NCBI GenBank assembly: GCA_001449105.1
Contig: LNIY01000079.1
Coordinates: 1 to 64,000 of the forward strand
Reading direction: 5' to 3'
Source: Caulobacter vibrioides
GTDB taxonomy: Bacteria > Pseudomonadota > Alphaproteobacteria > Caulobacterales > Caulobacteraceae
Length of the DNA: 64,000 nt
The notes beneath the pieces are model-generated. The model worked only from the letters and a program-made list of their open reading frames with translations. It had not been told where the DNA came from and did not search any database. How positions within the stretch are numbered: the first letter of the stretch is position 1; each line of letters opens with the position of its first letter. A program made the translations under genes and the position numbers. Shown piece by piece: positions 18,724-26,999 of this stretch.

Positions 18724-19683
18724 ATGGACCTTTTCATTTCCGTCGGAATCCAGGCCGCCGTCTTCCTGGCGGTGGGCGCCATGGCCCTGCTGGTCTTCCG
18801 CCAGGTCGACGCGGGCGCGGCCCTAAAGCGCCGGATGCGCGAGCGGGCGGCGGGCGGCGCGGCCCTGGCGGCCGGCCCCGCCGGCGGCCTGCTCAAGGAC
18901 TCCAAGCCCAAGACGCCGTTCATGAACTGGGTGAAGGCCAAGGCGCCGGGCGGCGACACCCCCGAGAAGCGTACGGGTCTGGCCCGGACCCTGGCCGAGG
19001 CCGGCTTCGAGGGCCCGGCCGCCGTGCCCGGCTACTTCCTGGTGCGGGTGCTGAGCGCCGTCGGCCTGCCGGCCATCCTGCTGCTGGCCCAGAAGCTGTC
19101 GGCCAAGCCCGTGGTGGGCCTGCCCCTGATCGCCGGCGTGCTGCTGCTGTGCGGCCTGGGCCTCGTCGTGCCGGCGATCTTCGTCGACCTGAAGGCTTCG
19201 GGCCGCCGCGAGCGCCTGGAGAACCAGTTCCCGGACGCCCTGGACCTGATGGTGGTCTGCGTCGAGGCGGGCCTGGGCGTGGACGCGGCCTTCATCCGCG
19301 TCAGCCAGGAGATCAAGCCCTCGCACCCGGAGATTTCTCGCGAGTTCAGCCAGGTGTCGCAGGAGCTGCGGGCCGGCCGCAGCCGCGCCGACGCCCTGCG
19401 GCGGATGGCCGACCGGGTCAATGTCGACGCCCTGCGCGCCTTCGCCGCCCTGATGATCCAGACCGACAGCCTGGGGGCCAGCATCACCCAGACCCTACGC
19501 TCCTATTCGGGCGAACTGCGCGAGAAGCGGTTCCTGAAGGGCGAGGAGAAGGCCATGCGCATCCCCGTGCTGCTGACCATCCCGCTGGTGGCCTGCATCC
19601 TGCCGGTGATCATCACCGCGCTGCTGCTGCCGGCCGGCCTCGACGTCGTCCACAACCTCATGCCCGCCATGAAGAGGCACTAG
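18724..19683 (+). CDS. tadC: Tad inner-membrane platform protein TadC
   Basis: A 319-residue membrane protein with a GspF-type domain (LENQFPDALDLMVVCVEAGL, then ALMIQTDSLGASITQTLRSY). An N-terminal TM helix, a central TM pair and a C-terminal TM (IPLVACILPVIITALLL) are visible. It pairs with TadB. The start is 9 nt after the tadB stop. Confidence 0.93.
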   Translation: MDLFISVGIQAAVFLAVGAMALLVFRQVDAGAALKRRMRERAAGGAALAAGPAGGLLKDSKPKTPFMNWVKAKAPGGDTPEKRTGLARTLAEAGFEGPAAVPGYFLVRVLSAVGLPAILLLAQKLSAKPVVGLPLIAGVLLLCGLGLVVPAIFVDLKASGRRERLENQFPDALDLMVVCVEAGLGVDAAFIRVSQEIKPSHPEISREFSQVSQELRAGRSRADALRRMADRVNVDALRAFAALMIQTDSLGASITQTLRSYSGELREKRFLKGEEKAMRIPVLLTIPLVACILPVIITALLLPAGLDVVHNLMPAMKRH

Positions 19684-19685
19684 AG

Positions 19686-20201
19686 ATGCGCAAGCTCATC
19701 GCCGCTTCCGCCGTCTGCGCCCTACTCGTCCCGCTGTCGGGCTGCGCCACGCTCAAGCAGCTGGCCAGCGCCATGATGGCCCCCAAGCCGGCGCAGACCG
19801 AGATCCGCGCCCTGGCCGCCCTGCCCCCGCCAGATCCCGCCGCGGCGGTGGACCGGCTCTACGGCCGCGCGGCGCAGGCCATCAGGGCCCGCGACTACGC
19901 GCTGGCCATGGAGCTGCTGCAACTGGCCGCGACCCGCGCGCCGACCGACGTGCGAGTGCTCAACGCCCAGGGCGTGGTCTATGACAAGCTGGGCCGCTTC
20001 GACCTTAGCGAGCGCTACTACGCCCGGGCGCTGGAGACCGACCCGCACTCGCGGATCGTGCTCGGCAACATGGCCTACTCGGCGCGCCTGCAGGGCCGGG
20101 AACCTGCCGTCGGCGTACTGCAGGCCCTGGCCCAGCCACAAACGACCCTGGCCGGCGGACCGCCTTCCGAGATCGTCCCCATGCCTGGCGGCGGCTCCTA
20201 G
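19686..20201 (+). CDS. TPR lipoprotein, TadD-like
   Basis: A 171-residue lipoprotein: MRKLIAASAVCALLVPLSGC with the lipobox Cys at 20, then at least two tetratricopeptide-like units (AMELLQLAATRAPTDVRVLN; ERYYARALETDP). TadD is the TPR pilotin of Tad systems and helps secretin assembly. Placement after tadC fits. The start lies 2 nt after the tadC stop. Confidence 0.85.
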   Translation: MRKLIAASAVCALLVPLSGCATLKQLASAMMAPKPAQTEIRALAALPPPDPAAAVDRLYGRAAQAIRARDYALAMELLQLAATRAPTDVRVLNAQGVVYDKLGRFDLSERYYARALETDPHSRIVLGNMAYSARLQGREPAVGVLQALAQPQTTLAGGPPSEIVPMPGGGS

Positions 20202-20221
20202 GGCCGCCTGGAGACCTTCCG

Positions 20222-20728
20222 ATGGAAATCGACTTCGTTCGCCTGACCGGCTCGGTCGCCTACGCCGCGCTCTTCATCGTCGCGGCCGGCTGGGACGCCT
20301 GGACCCGCAAGATCCCCAACTGGACCGTCGCGGCCCTGGCCGTGCTGTTCCTCTTCGCCCAGCTGCTGACCTGGTCGACGCCCAACTGGCTGTCGAGCTT
20401 CTGCGCCTTCGGCCTGGTGATGCTGGCCGGCGTGCCGATGTTCGCCAAGCGGCTGATCGGCGCGGGCGACGTCAAGCTGCTGGCCGTGGCGGCGCTGTTC
20501 GCGGGCATGGAGAACCTTCTGCTGCTGCTGGTGGCCACCGCGATCGCGGGCGGCGCGCTGGCCCTGGTGGCCCTGGCCGCCCGCCCCTACGCCGGAGCGT
20601 TCGGCGGTTGGATCCGCACCCGCGCGGGCATTCCTTATGGCGTGGCGATCGCGGCCGGCGCCCTGCACGTCGGCACGACCACGGGAATGCTGGCCATCAG
20701 CCAGCGCCTGACCCACTTACAACTTTGA
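20222..20728 (+). CDS. cpaA: Prepilin peptidase CpaA/TadV
   Basis: A 168-residue A24-family aspartyl protease in the membrane. The catalytic pair is visible: Asp25 in WDAWTRKIPN and Asp83 in GAGDVK (GxGD motif). It lacks the N-methylation domain, as is usual for Tad peptidases. It should cleave the Flp pilin and the TadE-like proteins. GGAGACC precedes the ATG. In C. crescentus cpaA sits next to pilA; here it closes the operon. Confidence 0.92.
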   Translation: MEIDFVRLTGSVAYAALFIVAAGWDAWTRKIPNWTVAALAVLFLFAQLLTWSTPNWLSSFCAFGLVMLAGVPMFAKRLIGAGDVKLLAVAALFAGMENLLLLLVATAIAGGALALVALAARPYAGAFGGWIRTRAGIPYGVAIAAGALHVGTTTGMLAISQRLTHLQL

Positions 20729-21018
20729 AAGCAAGAAAAGGCGCTTTCCTGTATTTGCGCAATTATCTCGCCACAGGAGAAAACCACGTCTTTAGCGCAT
20801 ATGTGATAGCGTTGTCTTTCATTCTTAGTCATTTCGACTACCCAATGGAGGGTATGCGAGCCCGTCGTAAATAATATCCAATGAGTAAACCAGCCGTCGG
20901 CGGGCAGAATAAAGCAATATGGTTTTCAATCGCGACAACATGCAATCGAGAGCTTTATCGCGAGAACAAGCCTGAACTTTCATCCTGCACCGGCGGCGAT
21001 CCATACGGGGCGTCGCAC
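20729..21018. promoter_or_regulatory. AT-rich leader between pilus operon and LuxR-type regulator
   Basis: A weak 6-bp stem (GAAAGC 20727-20732, GCTTTC 20743-20748) overlaps the cpaA stop and could end the operon. CATTCTTAGT at 20820-20829 resembles the CATTCTTACTAT motif repeated upstream of the 22135 gene. The frame of the next gene is open back to an ATG at 20881, but base use there is AT-rich and unlike coding DNA, so I treat it as leader. Confidence 0.45.
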
Positions 21019-21645
21019 ATGGGACTGATCAAGATGATCGAGGTGGTGGATTCGGAAGTCGAGCGCGGCGTGTTCGAGTCGCACGTCGCCAACGCTATCC
21101 TCAACCTAGTGAACTTCGGCGTCATCGTCGCCGACAGCGAGGGTTGCGTCTACGCCGCCAACGATCTGGCCTGGAGCTATGTCGCCCAAGGCGACGGGCT
21201 CTCCGAAAAGGGCGGCCTGTTGATGGCCGAGAACGGCTTCGAGTCCGAGGCCTTGCACAATCGCATCGCCGCCGCCGTGCGCCAGGGGCGCTCGGGCGCC
21301 ATGCTGATCCACCGCTCGCGCAGCCAGAAGCCGCTGGTGGTTCTGATCGAACCCTTCAGCACCGACGACAGCGGCTTCCGCTGCGCCCTGGTCACGGTCC
21401 GCGAAGTCGGCCGCGCCTCGCCGCACATCGCCGAGCGCGCGCGGATGATGTTCAACTTCTCGCCGGCCGAGGCCGAGATCGTCGCCCGCGTGGCCCAGGG
21501 CCGCGAACCGGCCGATATCGCCGCCGAGCGCAATGTCAGCATCAACACCCTGCGCGTGCAGATGGCGTCGGCCATGGTCAAGGTCGGCGTGCACCGCCAG
21601 GCCGAACTGGTCTCGGTGATCTCTTCAGCCGACATTCTCGAATGA
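21019..21645 (+). CDS. LuxR-type HTH transcription regulator
   Basis: A 208-residue protein. The C-terminal GerE/LuxR helix-turn-helix spans about 145-205 (FSPAEAEIVARVAQGREPAD, then SINTLRVQMASAMVKVGV). The N-terminal 130 residues look PAS-like (GVIVADSEGCVYAANDLAW) with no acyl-homoserine-lactone or receiver motif. I prefer the ATG at 21019; an in-frame ATG at 20881 would add 46 residues from AT-rich, non-coding-like DNA. A second regulator of the same build is at 31679, beyond the pilus cluster, so control of one or both pili is plausible but unproven. Confidence 0.8.
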   Translation: MGLIKMIEVVDSEVERGVFESHVANAILNLVNFGVIVADSEGCVYAANDLAWSYVAQGDGLSEKGGLLMAENGFESEALHNRIAAAVRQGRSGAMLIHRSRSQKPLVVLIEPFSTDDSGFRCALVTVREVGRASPHIAERARMMFNFSPAEAEIVARVAQGREPADIAAERNVSINTLRVQMASAMVKVGVHRQAELVSVISSADILE

Positions 21646-22134
21646 GATGAAATAACACATCTATTCTTACCGTTAGTAAGGCTGAGTTATTGTCGCGCGA
21701 TCTGTATATGTTAATATTTACAGGTCGCGAGGACAAATCCCCCCGTTTTGTCACCGCCGCGACGAATGACCGGCTCGCCGAGGCTGTCCGCAACGCCATC
21801 GGCGATCCTCGGCGGCGCGCCCCGCCCGCCGAGCGCCGGGTCAGGACATCAGCACCCCCTCGTCCTTGACCCGGCGCCGGTCGATCGCGCGCATGCGCGG
21901 GCTTTTGCTCAAACACAATCCAGCATTCCCGACCGACACCGCGCGCTCACCATGAGCGTGAGCACATATAGTAAGAATGTACTATTCAAATCAAATTAGA
22001 CATTTGATATAGACAATATTTAGGTGCGACACGCTGTCATTCTTACTATGCAAATCATTTACCATGCTTTAGGGCGCTCTGCTTAACCCTCCCTCGCGAT
22101 GATCCTCCCATCATCCTCACTCTTGGGGTTTGCA
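21646..22134. promoter_or_regulatory. 489-bp intergenic region with repeated TAGTAAG/CTTACTA motifs
   Basis: AT-rich flanks enclose a GC-rich core (about 21740-21905) with no convincing gene. Half-sites seen: ATTCTTAC 21663-21670 facing TAGTAAG 21674-21680, ATAGTAAGAATG 21968-21979, and its exact inverse CATTCTTACTAT 22038-22049. The last pair is a 12-bp perfect inverted repeat with a 58-bp spacer, placed 86-167 bp before the next start. It is probably a regulator-binding region. Confidence 0.55.
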
Positions 22135-22536
22135 ATGCGCTTTCCGATGATCCTGGCCGCCTTCACCGCTCTGGCCGCCACCACCGCCTCCGCCGCGCCG
22201 GCCAGCTACGAGCTTCGTCTCGAAGGGCACGTGCCGGTCATCTGCCGCGTCAGCCTGGACGCCACCACCGCCTCGAGCGCCGAACCGAGCGAGCTCGGCC
22301 GGATGACCGAGTTCTGCAACAGCGCCTCGGGCTACGAGGTGCGCCTGTCGCACGCTCAGGGCCTGACCGATGCGGCCGTCTATGTCGACGGCCAGAAGAT
22401 CCAGCTGTCCTCGACCGGCGTCACCCTGATCAGCCGCTCGAGCACCGCGGCTTCGCAGAGCCACAGCCTGCGCCTGGACCCCGGCGCCGACGCCGGCCAG
22501 GTCGGCGACCTGTCGGTGAACATCACCGCGCTCTGA
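22135..22536 (+). CDS. Small secreted spore-coat-U/pilin-subunit-like protein
   Basis: A 133-residue exported protein. The signal peptide MRFPMILAAFTALAATTASA is followed by a beta-rich domain (YELRLEGHVPVICRVSLDA, then MTEFCNSASGYEVRLSHA) with two cysteines placed as in SCPU/archaic pilin domains. The ATG at 22135 begins the signal peptide cleanly; an ATG at 22099 would add 12 residues. It is convergent with the chaperone-usher cluster and has its own long promoter region, so it may be an accessory or separately controlled subunit. The family call rests on pattern only. Confidence 0.65.
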   Translation: MRFPMILAAFTALAATTASAAPASYELRLEGHVPVICRVSLDATTASSAEPSELGRMTEFCNSASGYEVRLSHAQGLTDAAVYVDGQKIQLSSTGVTLISRSSTAASQSHSLRLDPGADAGQVGDLSVNITAL

Positions 22537-22574
22537 CCCCGCTTTTGCTCCGCCCTTCCCCCCGGGCGGTCGGC

Positions 22575-22614
22575 AAAAAGAAAGCCCCGTCGGCTCTCGC
22601 CGGCGGGGCTTTTT
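22575..22614. terminator. Bidirectional Rho-independent terminator
   Basis: Stem GCCCCGTCGG (22584-22593) pairs with CCGGCGGGGC (22600-22609) with one wobble. It is flanked by AAAAA (22575-22579) and TTTTT (22610-22614), so it works on both strands. It sits between the convergent 22135 gene and the minus-strand pilus cluster. Confidence 0.88.
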
Positions 22615-22629
22615 CAGGCTGGGCCGAGG

Positions 22630-23625
22630 TTACATGCAGGCGACCGGCGTCGTCGACGTGGGCACCGCCAGCGGCGTCACGGTGACGGTCAGGATATCCT
22701 GGTAGTTCGGAGCCGGAGTCTTGCCCGCCCCGCCTTCCAGCAGGGTCGGCGTCACCGCCAGGTACTGGCCCGACAGGCCGGCCCGGGAGCAGGTGACGGT
22801 GCTGAAGGTCGGCGAGGCCGTGGTCTTGGTCTGCCCCAGGAAGTCCAGCTGGTAGGGGATCCGCTGGTTGGCGGTCGCCAGATTGCCGCCCGGATAGGTC
22901 ATCCGGAACTGATTGGCCGAGGTCAGGGCCACCGAATAGGGCCCCGAGCTGGCCACCCGCACGTTGCCGGTGCGCTGCTTGACCGAGTTCGGCGTCGACG
23001 GCAGCGAGGCGGTCGCCAGGGCGCCGATCTCGCCGAAGTCCAGCGCCGGCCCCACGAAGCTGGCCTGCAGGGCGCTGAGCACGTTGATGCGAATGTCGAG
23101 CGAGTTGGAGATCACGCCCTGCTCGTCGGCCGCGCCGCCCGTGCGCTTGCAGTAGTATTTCTGGTCCAGGAACAGATCGGTCGTCCCGGCCGGCAGATCG
23201 GCGCCGCTGGGCACGGTGATCGTCACCATGAACGTCTTCACGTCCGGCTGCCCCACCCCGCCGAAGTTCAGCTCGACCTCGTTGGGGTTGACGTTGTTGG
23301 GGTCGAGCACGTGGCCTGGCGGGTTCTCCAGTATGTGGCCGCCGGTCGAGGTCTGGATGATCGTCAGGCTGGACGGCGTGTCGGGCCGGCGCAGATAGAT
23401 GAAATTCACCTCCTGCGTCTTCTTGCCGCCCACCGCCGGCGGCCGCCGGGCGGTGATGCTCAGAGTCTGCACCGTCGTGCCGCTCGGGTTGAACGGGTCG
23501 AAGGTGCCCGACAGCACGACGGGATCGAAGGTCACGCACTGGGCCTGGGCCGCGCCCGAGGCCAGCAGGATCCCGCCGACGCCGGCGGCCAGTCCGATGA
23601 GCAGGGAATGCGATCGGCGTTTCAT
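22630..23625 (-). CDS. Tip-like two-domain subunit of archaic chaperone-usher pilus (CsuE-like position)
   Basis: A 331-residue secreted protein: signal peptide ending AAQAQ, then CVTFDP, like the other subunits of this cluster. Length is about twice that of a single subunit and it is the last gene of the cluster, matching CsuE, the two-domain tip adhesin of Csu pili. Cysteines occur near the N-terminus (Cys30), mid-region (KYYCKR), at STVTCS and at the C-terminus (VACM). The start at 23625 was chosen because the signal peptide begins there. The tip role is inferred from order and size. Confidence 0.65.
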   Translation of the reverse strand: MKRRSHSLLIGLAAGVGGILLASGAAQAQCVTFDPVVLSGTFDPFNPSGTTVQTLSITARRPPAVGGKKTQEVNFIYLRRPDTPSSLTIIQTSTGGHILENPPGHVLDPNNVNPNEVELNFGGVGQPDVKTFMVTITVPSGADLPAGTTDLFLDQKYYCKRTGGAADEQGVISNSLDIRINVLSALQASFVGPALDFGEIGALATASLPSTPNSVKQRTGNVRVASSGPYSVALTSANQFRMTYPGGNLATANQRIPYQLDFLGQTKTTASPTFSTVTCSRAGLSGQYLAVTPTLLEGGAGKTPAPNYQDILTVTVTPLAVPTSTTPVACM

Positions 23626-23626
23626 G

Positions 23627-26182
23627 TCAGCCTCCGGACGCGTTGGGCTTGAGGTCCCCAGCCTTGACGAAGCCCTCGGCGCTTTGCGGCACGTCGAGGT
23701 AGTAGACCGTCGGGGGCGTCGTCCCCATTTCGAGCCGCCAGCGGCCGGGCCGCAGGCCCGAGGCGCCGAAGCGGCCGACGCGGTTGGTGAAGATGGTGAT
23801 CGGCTCGCTCTTGGCGCCGGGCGACATCTCGACCGCCTGGCCGGAGACCAGCGCCAGGGGCTGGCCGTCCGCGTCGACCATGCGGCCGATGGCGGTGATC
23901 GAGTAGTCCGACCCGACCTCGAGGCGATAGCCGGAGCGATAAGGCGGGAACACGCGGAACGAACCGGAACCGAGGTCGTATCCGGCCGGCGCGTTGGGCG
24001 CGTCGACGGTGATGGTCCGCTCGGCATAGGCCGCCAGATTGGTCTCCAGCGCCGTGCCCAGTTCACCCGAGTTCGAGGTGTAGCCGAAGGGGGTCGGGTT
24101 CACGACGACGTCGGCGCCCTTCAGGCTCTTGTGGCCCTTGATGATGGCGAAGCTGTCGTAGACCGGCCGCCCCACCGAGACCGCGCCGTCGGCGAAGCCG
24201 ATCGAGGTTCCGGCCCGCAGCGAAGTGCGCCCGTTGTCCGGTCCCTCGAAGGCCTGGAAGTGGGACACCCCAAGCTCCGCCCGGTTGGCGATGTAGTTGA
24301 AGCTGCCGTTGAAGGCGGAGTCGTCGGGCGAGCGGGAAACCTCGGCGAAGGCGTTGTAGGAGCCCACGCCCTGGCCGTGGATCGTCTGGTAGGCGATCCG
24401 CGCCCGGTCCTCGCGACCGTCGTACTCGGCCCGCAGGCTCGAATTGTTCGAGAACTGCCAGGACAGTGAGATCAGGGCCGAGGTCTCGCGGCGCCCGGGC
24501 ACGTCGTCGTACATGAGGTTGGCCGTGACCGCGAGGTTCGAGGTCAGGCGATAACCCATGCCCAGACGATAGGCGCTGGCGTCGGGGAACTCGTCGCGGC
24601 CGCTGGAATAGCGTCCGTCGAAGCTGGCGTAGATCGCGTCGCTGAAGGCGTGCGAGTAGCCGACCCCGATTTCGTAGTTGTAGCGGTTGTCGGGGAAGAA
24701 GGTCCCCACGGGGCCGAACTCGCGGCTGCGCGTCTCGAACGACAGGTTCAGGGCGTCGGCGCGGCCGCCGGCGAACTGGAACAGCCGCTGGAAGCTGACG
24801 ATCGCCGCATATCCGGAGCCGTAGGTGTCGATGTGCGACAGCGCGAAATCGACGCCGAGCGTGCCGACCTTGGTGCCGAAGAGTCCCTCGGCGCCCATCA
24901 TGACGGTGGTGTCGTCGGCCTGGCCGTTGACGCCCAGGGTCACCCGGTCGGTGATGCCGCGGCGATAGAAGCCGCTGACCGTCCACTCTTCGGTATAGTC
25001 GGGACCGTCGAGCAGCAGCGGCGCTTTCACACCGGCGAACAGGCCGAACTCCGACAGCCCGGGGTCCAGTTGCGAGCGGTCGAAGAAGACGTTGAACTGC
25101 AGCGTCTCGCGACGGCCGGTGTCGTCCTCGATGACCAGGCGCACGTCGTTGGCGCCCTGCGCGAACGGGAAGTCGCGCACGTTGTAGCGGCCGGGATCCA
25201 GGCGGATGCGCCGGGTCAGCTGGTTGTTGAGGATCACACTGACGTCGGAGGTCCGGGCCAGGGTGAAGCTCTCGCGACCACGCGGACGGGCGATCGTCTG
25301 CGGCTGCAACACGCTGTAGGAGCGGAAGATCGACAGACCCGCCATGTCGGGCGCGGACTGGAAGCCGCGGCCGACGGCCTGCAGGTCGCCGGCGGTCCAG
25401 CGCAGCACGTTCTTGACGTCGTCATAGACGAAGCGCGTGCCCAGTCGCTGGAAGTCCTCGATCCCGCCCGGTTGCCAGACGGCCTCGTTCTCGAACACCA
25501 CGCCGTTCAGGCGCACGGCGCTGTCGAGCAGGAACGTCGGATCGCCGAGCCCCTCGTCGAAGCCCTGCTCGACGTAGTCGACCGAGCCCCGGATGTTGAG
25601 GTAGCCGCTGAAGCCGGCCGGGGCGACGTAGGAGCCCAGGCCCATGCGATCCATCGGCGTGACCTGTAGGCTGCGCACGACCTTGAGCTCCGGCGGAATG
25701 TTCATCCGCAGCTCGAGCGCCCTGGGATCGTAGGTCATGGTCATGCCAGCCGAGGCGACCACCTCGGGCGAGACCACGCTGCGTCCGGCCAGGGACGTGC
25801 GCAGGGCGCCGACCGCTGGGGCGTCGAGCAGCGGCGCGACCAGGCTGAGCAGCCGGTCGGACGGCATCGACAGCTGACCGTCGGCCGAGATCGCCAGCGG
25901 CATGTCGCCGACATAGAACTCGCCATCCTTCAGCGGAACCGTCAGGGTCACGTCGCGACCGGTGGGGTTCAGCTGCCGCCGGGCGTCGGCCGCGGTGGCC
26001 GAGCCGGCCGAGGGCGCGCTGGACGGTTCCTGGGTCGTCGCCAGCATGGCGTAGGGAATGGGCTCGGCCAAAGCGGCCAAGGGGGCGGCGAAGGGGACCG
26101 CGCCGGCCAGGCATCCCGCCATCAGCCAGCGACGGTAGGCGCGCGACCTAGCGCCCTTCGTCTGACGAGAATTGGGCCTCAA
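23627..26182 (-). CDS. Outer-membrane usher of chaperone-usher pilus
   Basis: An 851-residue fimbrial usher: long signal region, N-terminal domain, then the 24-strand-type barrel and plug (for example RIRLDPGRYNVRDFPFAQGA, typical of ushers), and a C-terminal region with VFPPYRSGYRLEVGSDYS. It exports and assembles the subunits. The start is a TTG at 26182 with AGGAGG 5 nt upstream, overlapping the chaperone by 35 bp. The first ATG, at 26122, lacks a clear ribosome site. The stop is 1 nt from the start of the tip-like gene. Confidence 0.9.
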   Translation of the reverse strand: MRPNSRQTKGARSRAYRRWLMAGCLAGAVPFAAPLAALAEPIPYAMLATTQEPSSAPSAGSATAADARRQLNPTGRDVTLTVPLKDGEFYVGDMPLAISADGQLSMPSDRLLSLVAPLLDAPAVGALRTSLAGRSVVSPEVVASAGMTMTYDPRALELRMNIPPELKVVRSLQVTPMDRMGLGSYVAPAGFSGYLNIRGSVDYVEQGFDEGLGDPTFLLDSAVRLNGVVFENEAVWQPGGIEDFQRLGTRFVYDDVKNVLRWTAGDLQAVGRGFQSAPDMAGLSIFRSYSVLQPQTIARPRGRESFTLARTSDVSVILNNQLTRRIRLDPGRYNVRDFPFAQGANDVRLVIEDDTGRRETLQFNVFFDRSQLDPGLSEFGLFAGVKAPLLLDGPDYTEEWTVSGFYRRGITDRVTLGVNGQADDTTVMMGAEGLFGTKVGTLGVDFALSHIDTYGSGYAAIVSFQRLFQFAGGRADALNLSFETRSREFGPVGTFFPDNRYNYEIGVGYSHAFSDAIYASFDGRYSSGRDEFPDASAYRLGMGYRLTSNLAVTANLMYDDVPGRRETSALISLSWQFSNNSSLRAEYDGREDRARIAYQTIHGQGVGSYNAFAEVSRSPDDSAFNGSFNYIANRAELGVSHFQAFEGPDNGRTSLRAGTSIGFADGAVSVGRPVYDSFAIIKGHKSLKGADVVVNPTPFGYTSNSGELGTALETNLAAYAERTITVDAPNAPAGYDLGSGSFRVFPPYRSGYRLEVGSDYSITAIGRMVDADGQPLALVSGQAVEMSPGAKSEPITIFTNRVGRFGASGLRPGRWRLEMGTTPPTVYYLDVPQSAEGFVKAGDLKPNASGG

Positions 26183-26957
26183 GGGAGCCTCCTGCTGCCG
26201 CCGTCAAGGGCAGTTCGATGGGAACGGCGATGCGCCGCGTCTGGCCGGGGGCGATCAGGCCGAAGCCGATCGTCTGTTGGATCTCCGGACCGGGAATGGT
26301 CCGCGTGAAGACCGCCTTGCCCGCGGCGTCCTTCTCGATGATCCGCAGCTTTCCGCGGGACAGGTATCCGTGCGTGTTGGACGTGTTGGCGACGTAGACG
26401 ATCGGAACGGGCTTGCCGTTGGCGTCCGCGCCGATCTCGCTCTTGGACAGGGCCAGGGCCGGCTTTCCACCCGAGGGCGCGACGCTGGCCAGGACCTGGA
26501 AGTTGTAGAGGATCTGGATGGCCGACTGGCCCTCCGGCAGCTTCACCGGCATCTGGGCGACGGTGACGTAGTAGTGCTTGCTCTGCGCCAGGGCCGGATC
26601 GCCGACCCACTGGATGCGGAACGACTGGGTTTCACCCGGCTGGATCACCGCCTGGGGCGGAAAGATCAGCAGGTCGTTGCTGGGGGTGTCGCTGGGATGC
26701 GCGCCCTTGTCGTCAAAGGACAGCTCCTCGGCGCGCAGCTCGACCGGCAGCGGGTTGGCGAAGGTATTCTGCACCGTGACGATCTGGGACATGCCCCGAC
26801 CGGTCGGTTTCAGATCGATGACGACCGGCTGGACGGTCATGGCCAGGGCGCCCCCGCCCAGGCCCGGCGCCCCCTGCGCCGCCAGTCCCGCGAGCGCCAG
26901 GAGACCGGCGCACGCCGCCCCCAGCAAGCGCCCTCGGAAGTTTTTCGAACGAGTCAT
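26148..26957 (-). CDS. Periplasmic pilus chaperone (PapD-like, archaic type)
   Basis: A 269-residue periplasmic chaperone: signal peptide, then a two-domain immunoglobulin-like protein. AMTVQPVVIDLKPTGRGMSQ begins the first strand. FRIQWVGDP and KHYYVTVAQMPVKLP match the G1 strand region, and IPIELPLTA-like sequence closes domain 2. It caps subunits by donor-strand complementation and hands them to the usher. The ATG at 26957 starts the signal peptide; an ATG at 26975 would add six residues. AGGAGCGG lies upstream. Confidence 0.9.
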   Translation of the reverse strand: MTRSKNFRGRLLGAACAGLLALAGLAAQGAPGLGGGALAMTVQPVVIDLKPTGRGMSQIVTVQNTFANPLPVELRAEELSFDDKGAHPSDTPSNDLLIFPPQAVIQPGETQSFRIQWVGDPALAQSKHYYVTVAQMPVKLPEGQSAIQILYNFQVLASVAPSGGKPALALSKSEIGADANGKPVPIVYVANTSNTHGYLSRGKLRIIEKDAAGKAVFTRTIPGPEIQQTIGFGLIAPGQTRRIAVPIELPLTAAAGGSLEAQFSSDEGR

Positions 26958-26999
26958 TCGGTGTCCGCTCCTCATGGATTCAGTTCGTTCAATTCAGGG

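Noticed and set aside
20881..21018. N-terminal extension of the first LuxR-type regulator
   Set aside because: The frame is open to an ATG at 20881, but the segment is AT-rich with poor codon use for this genome and no domain. ATG 21019 is preferred.
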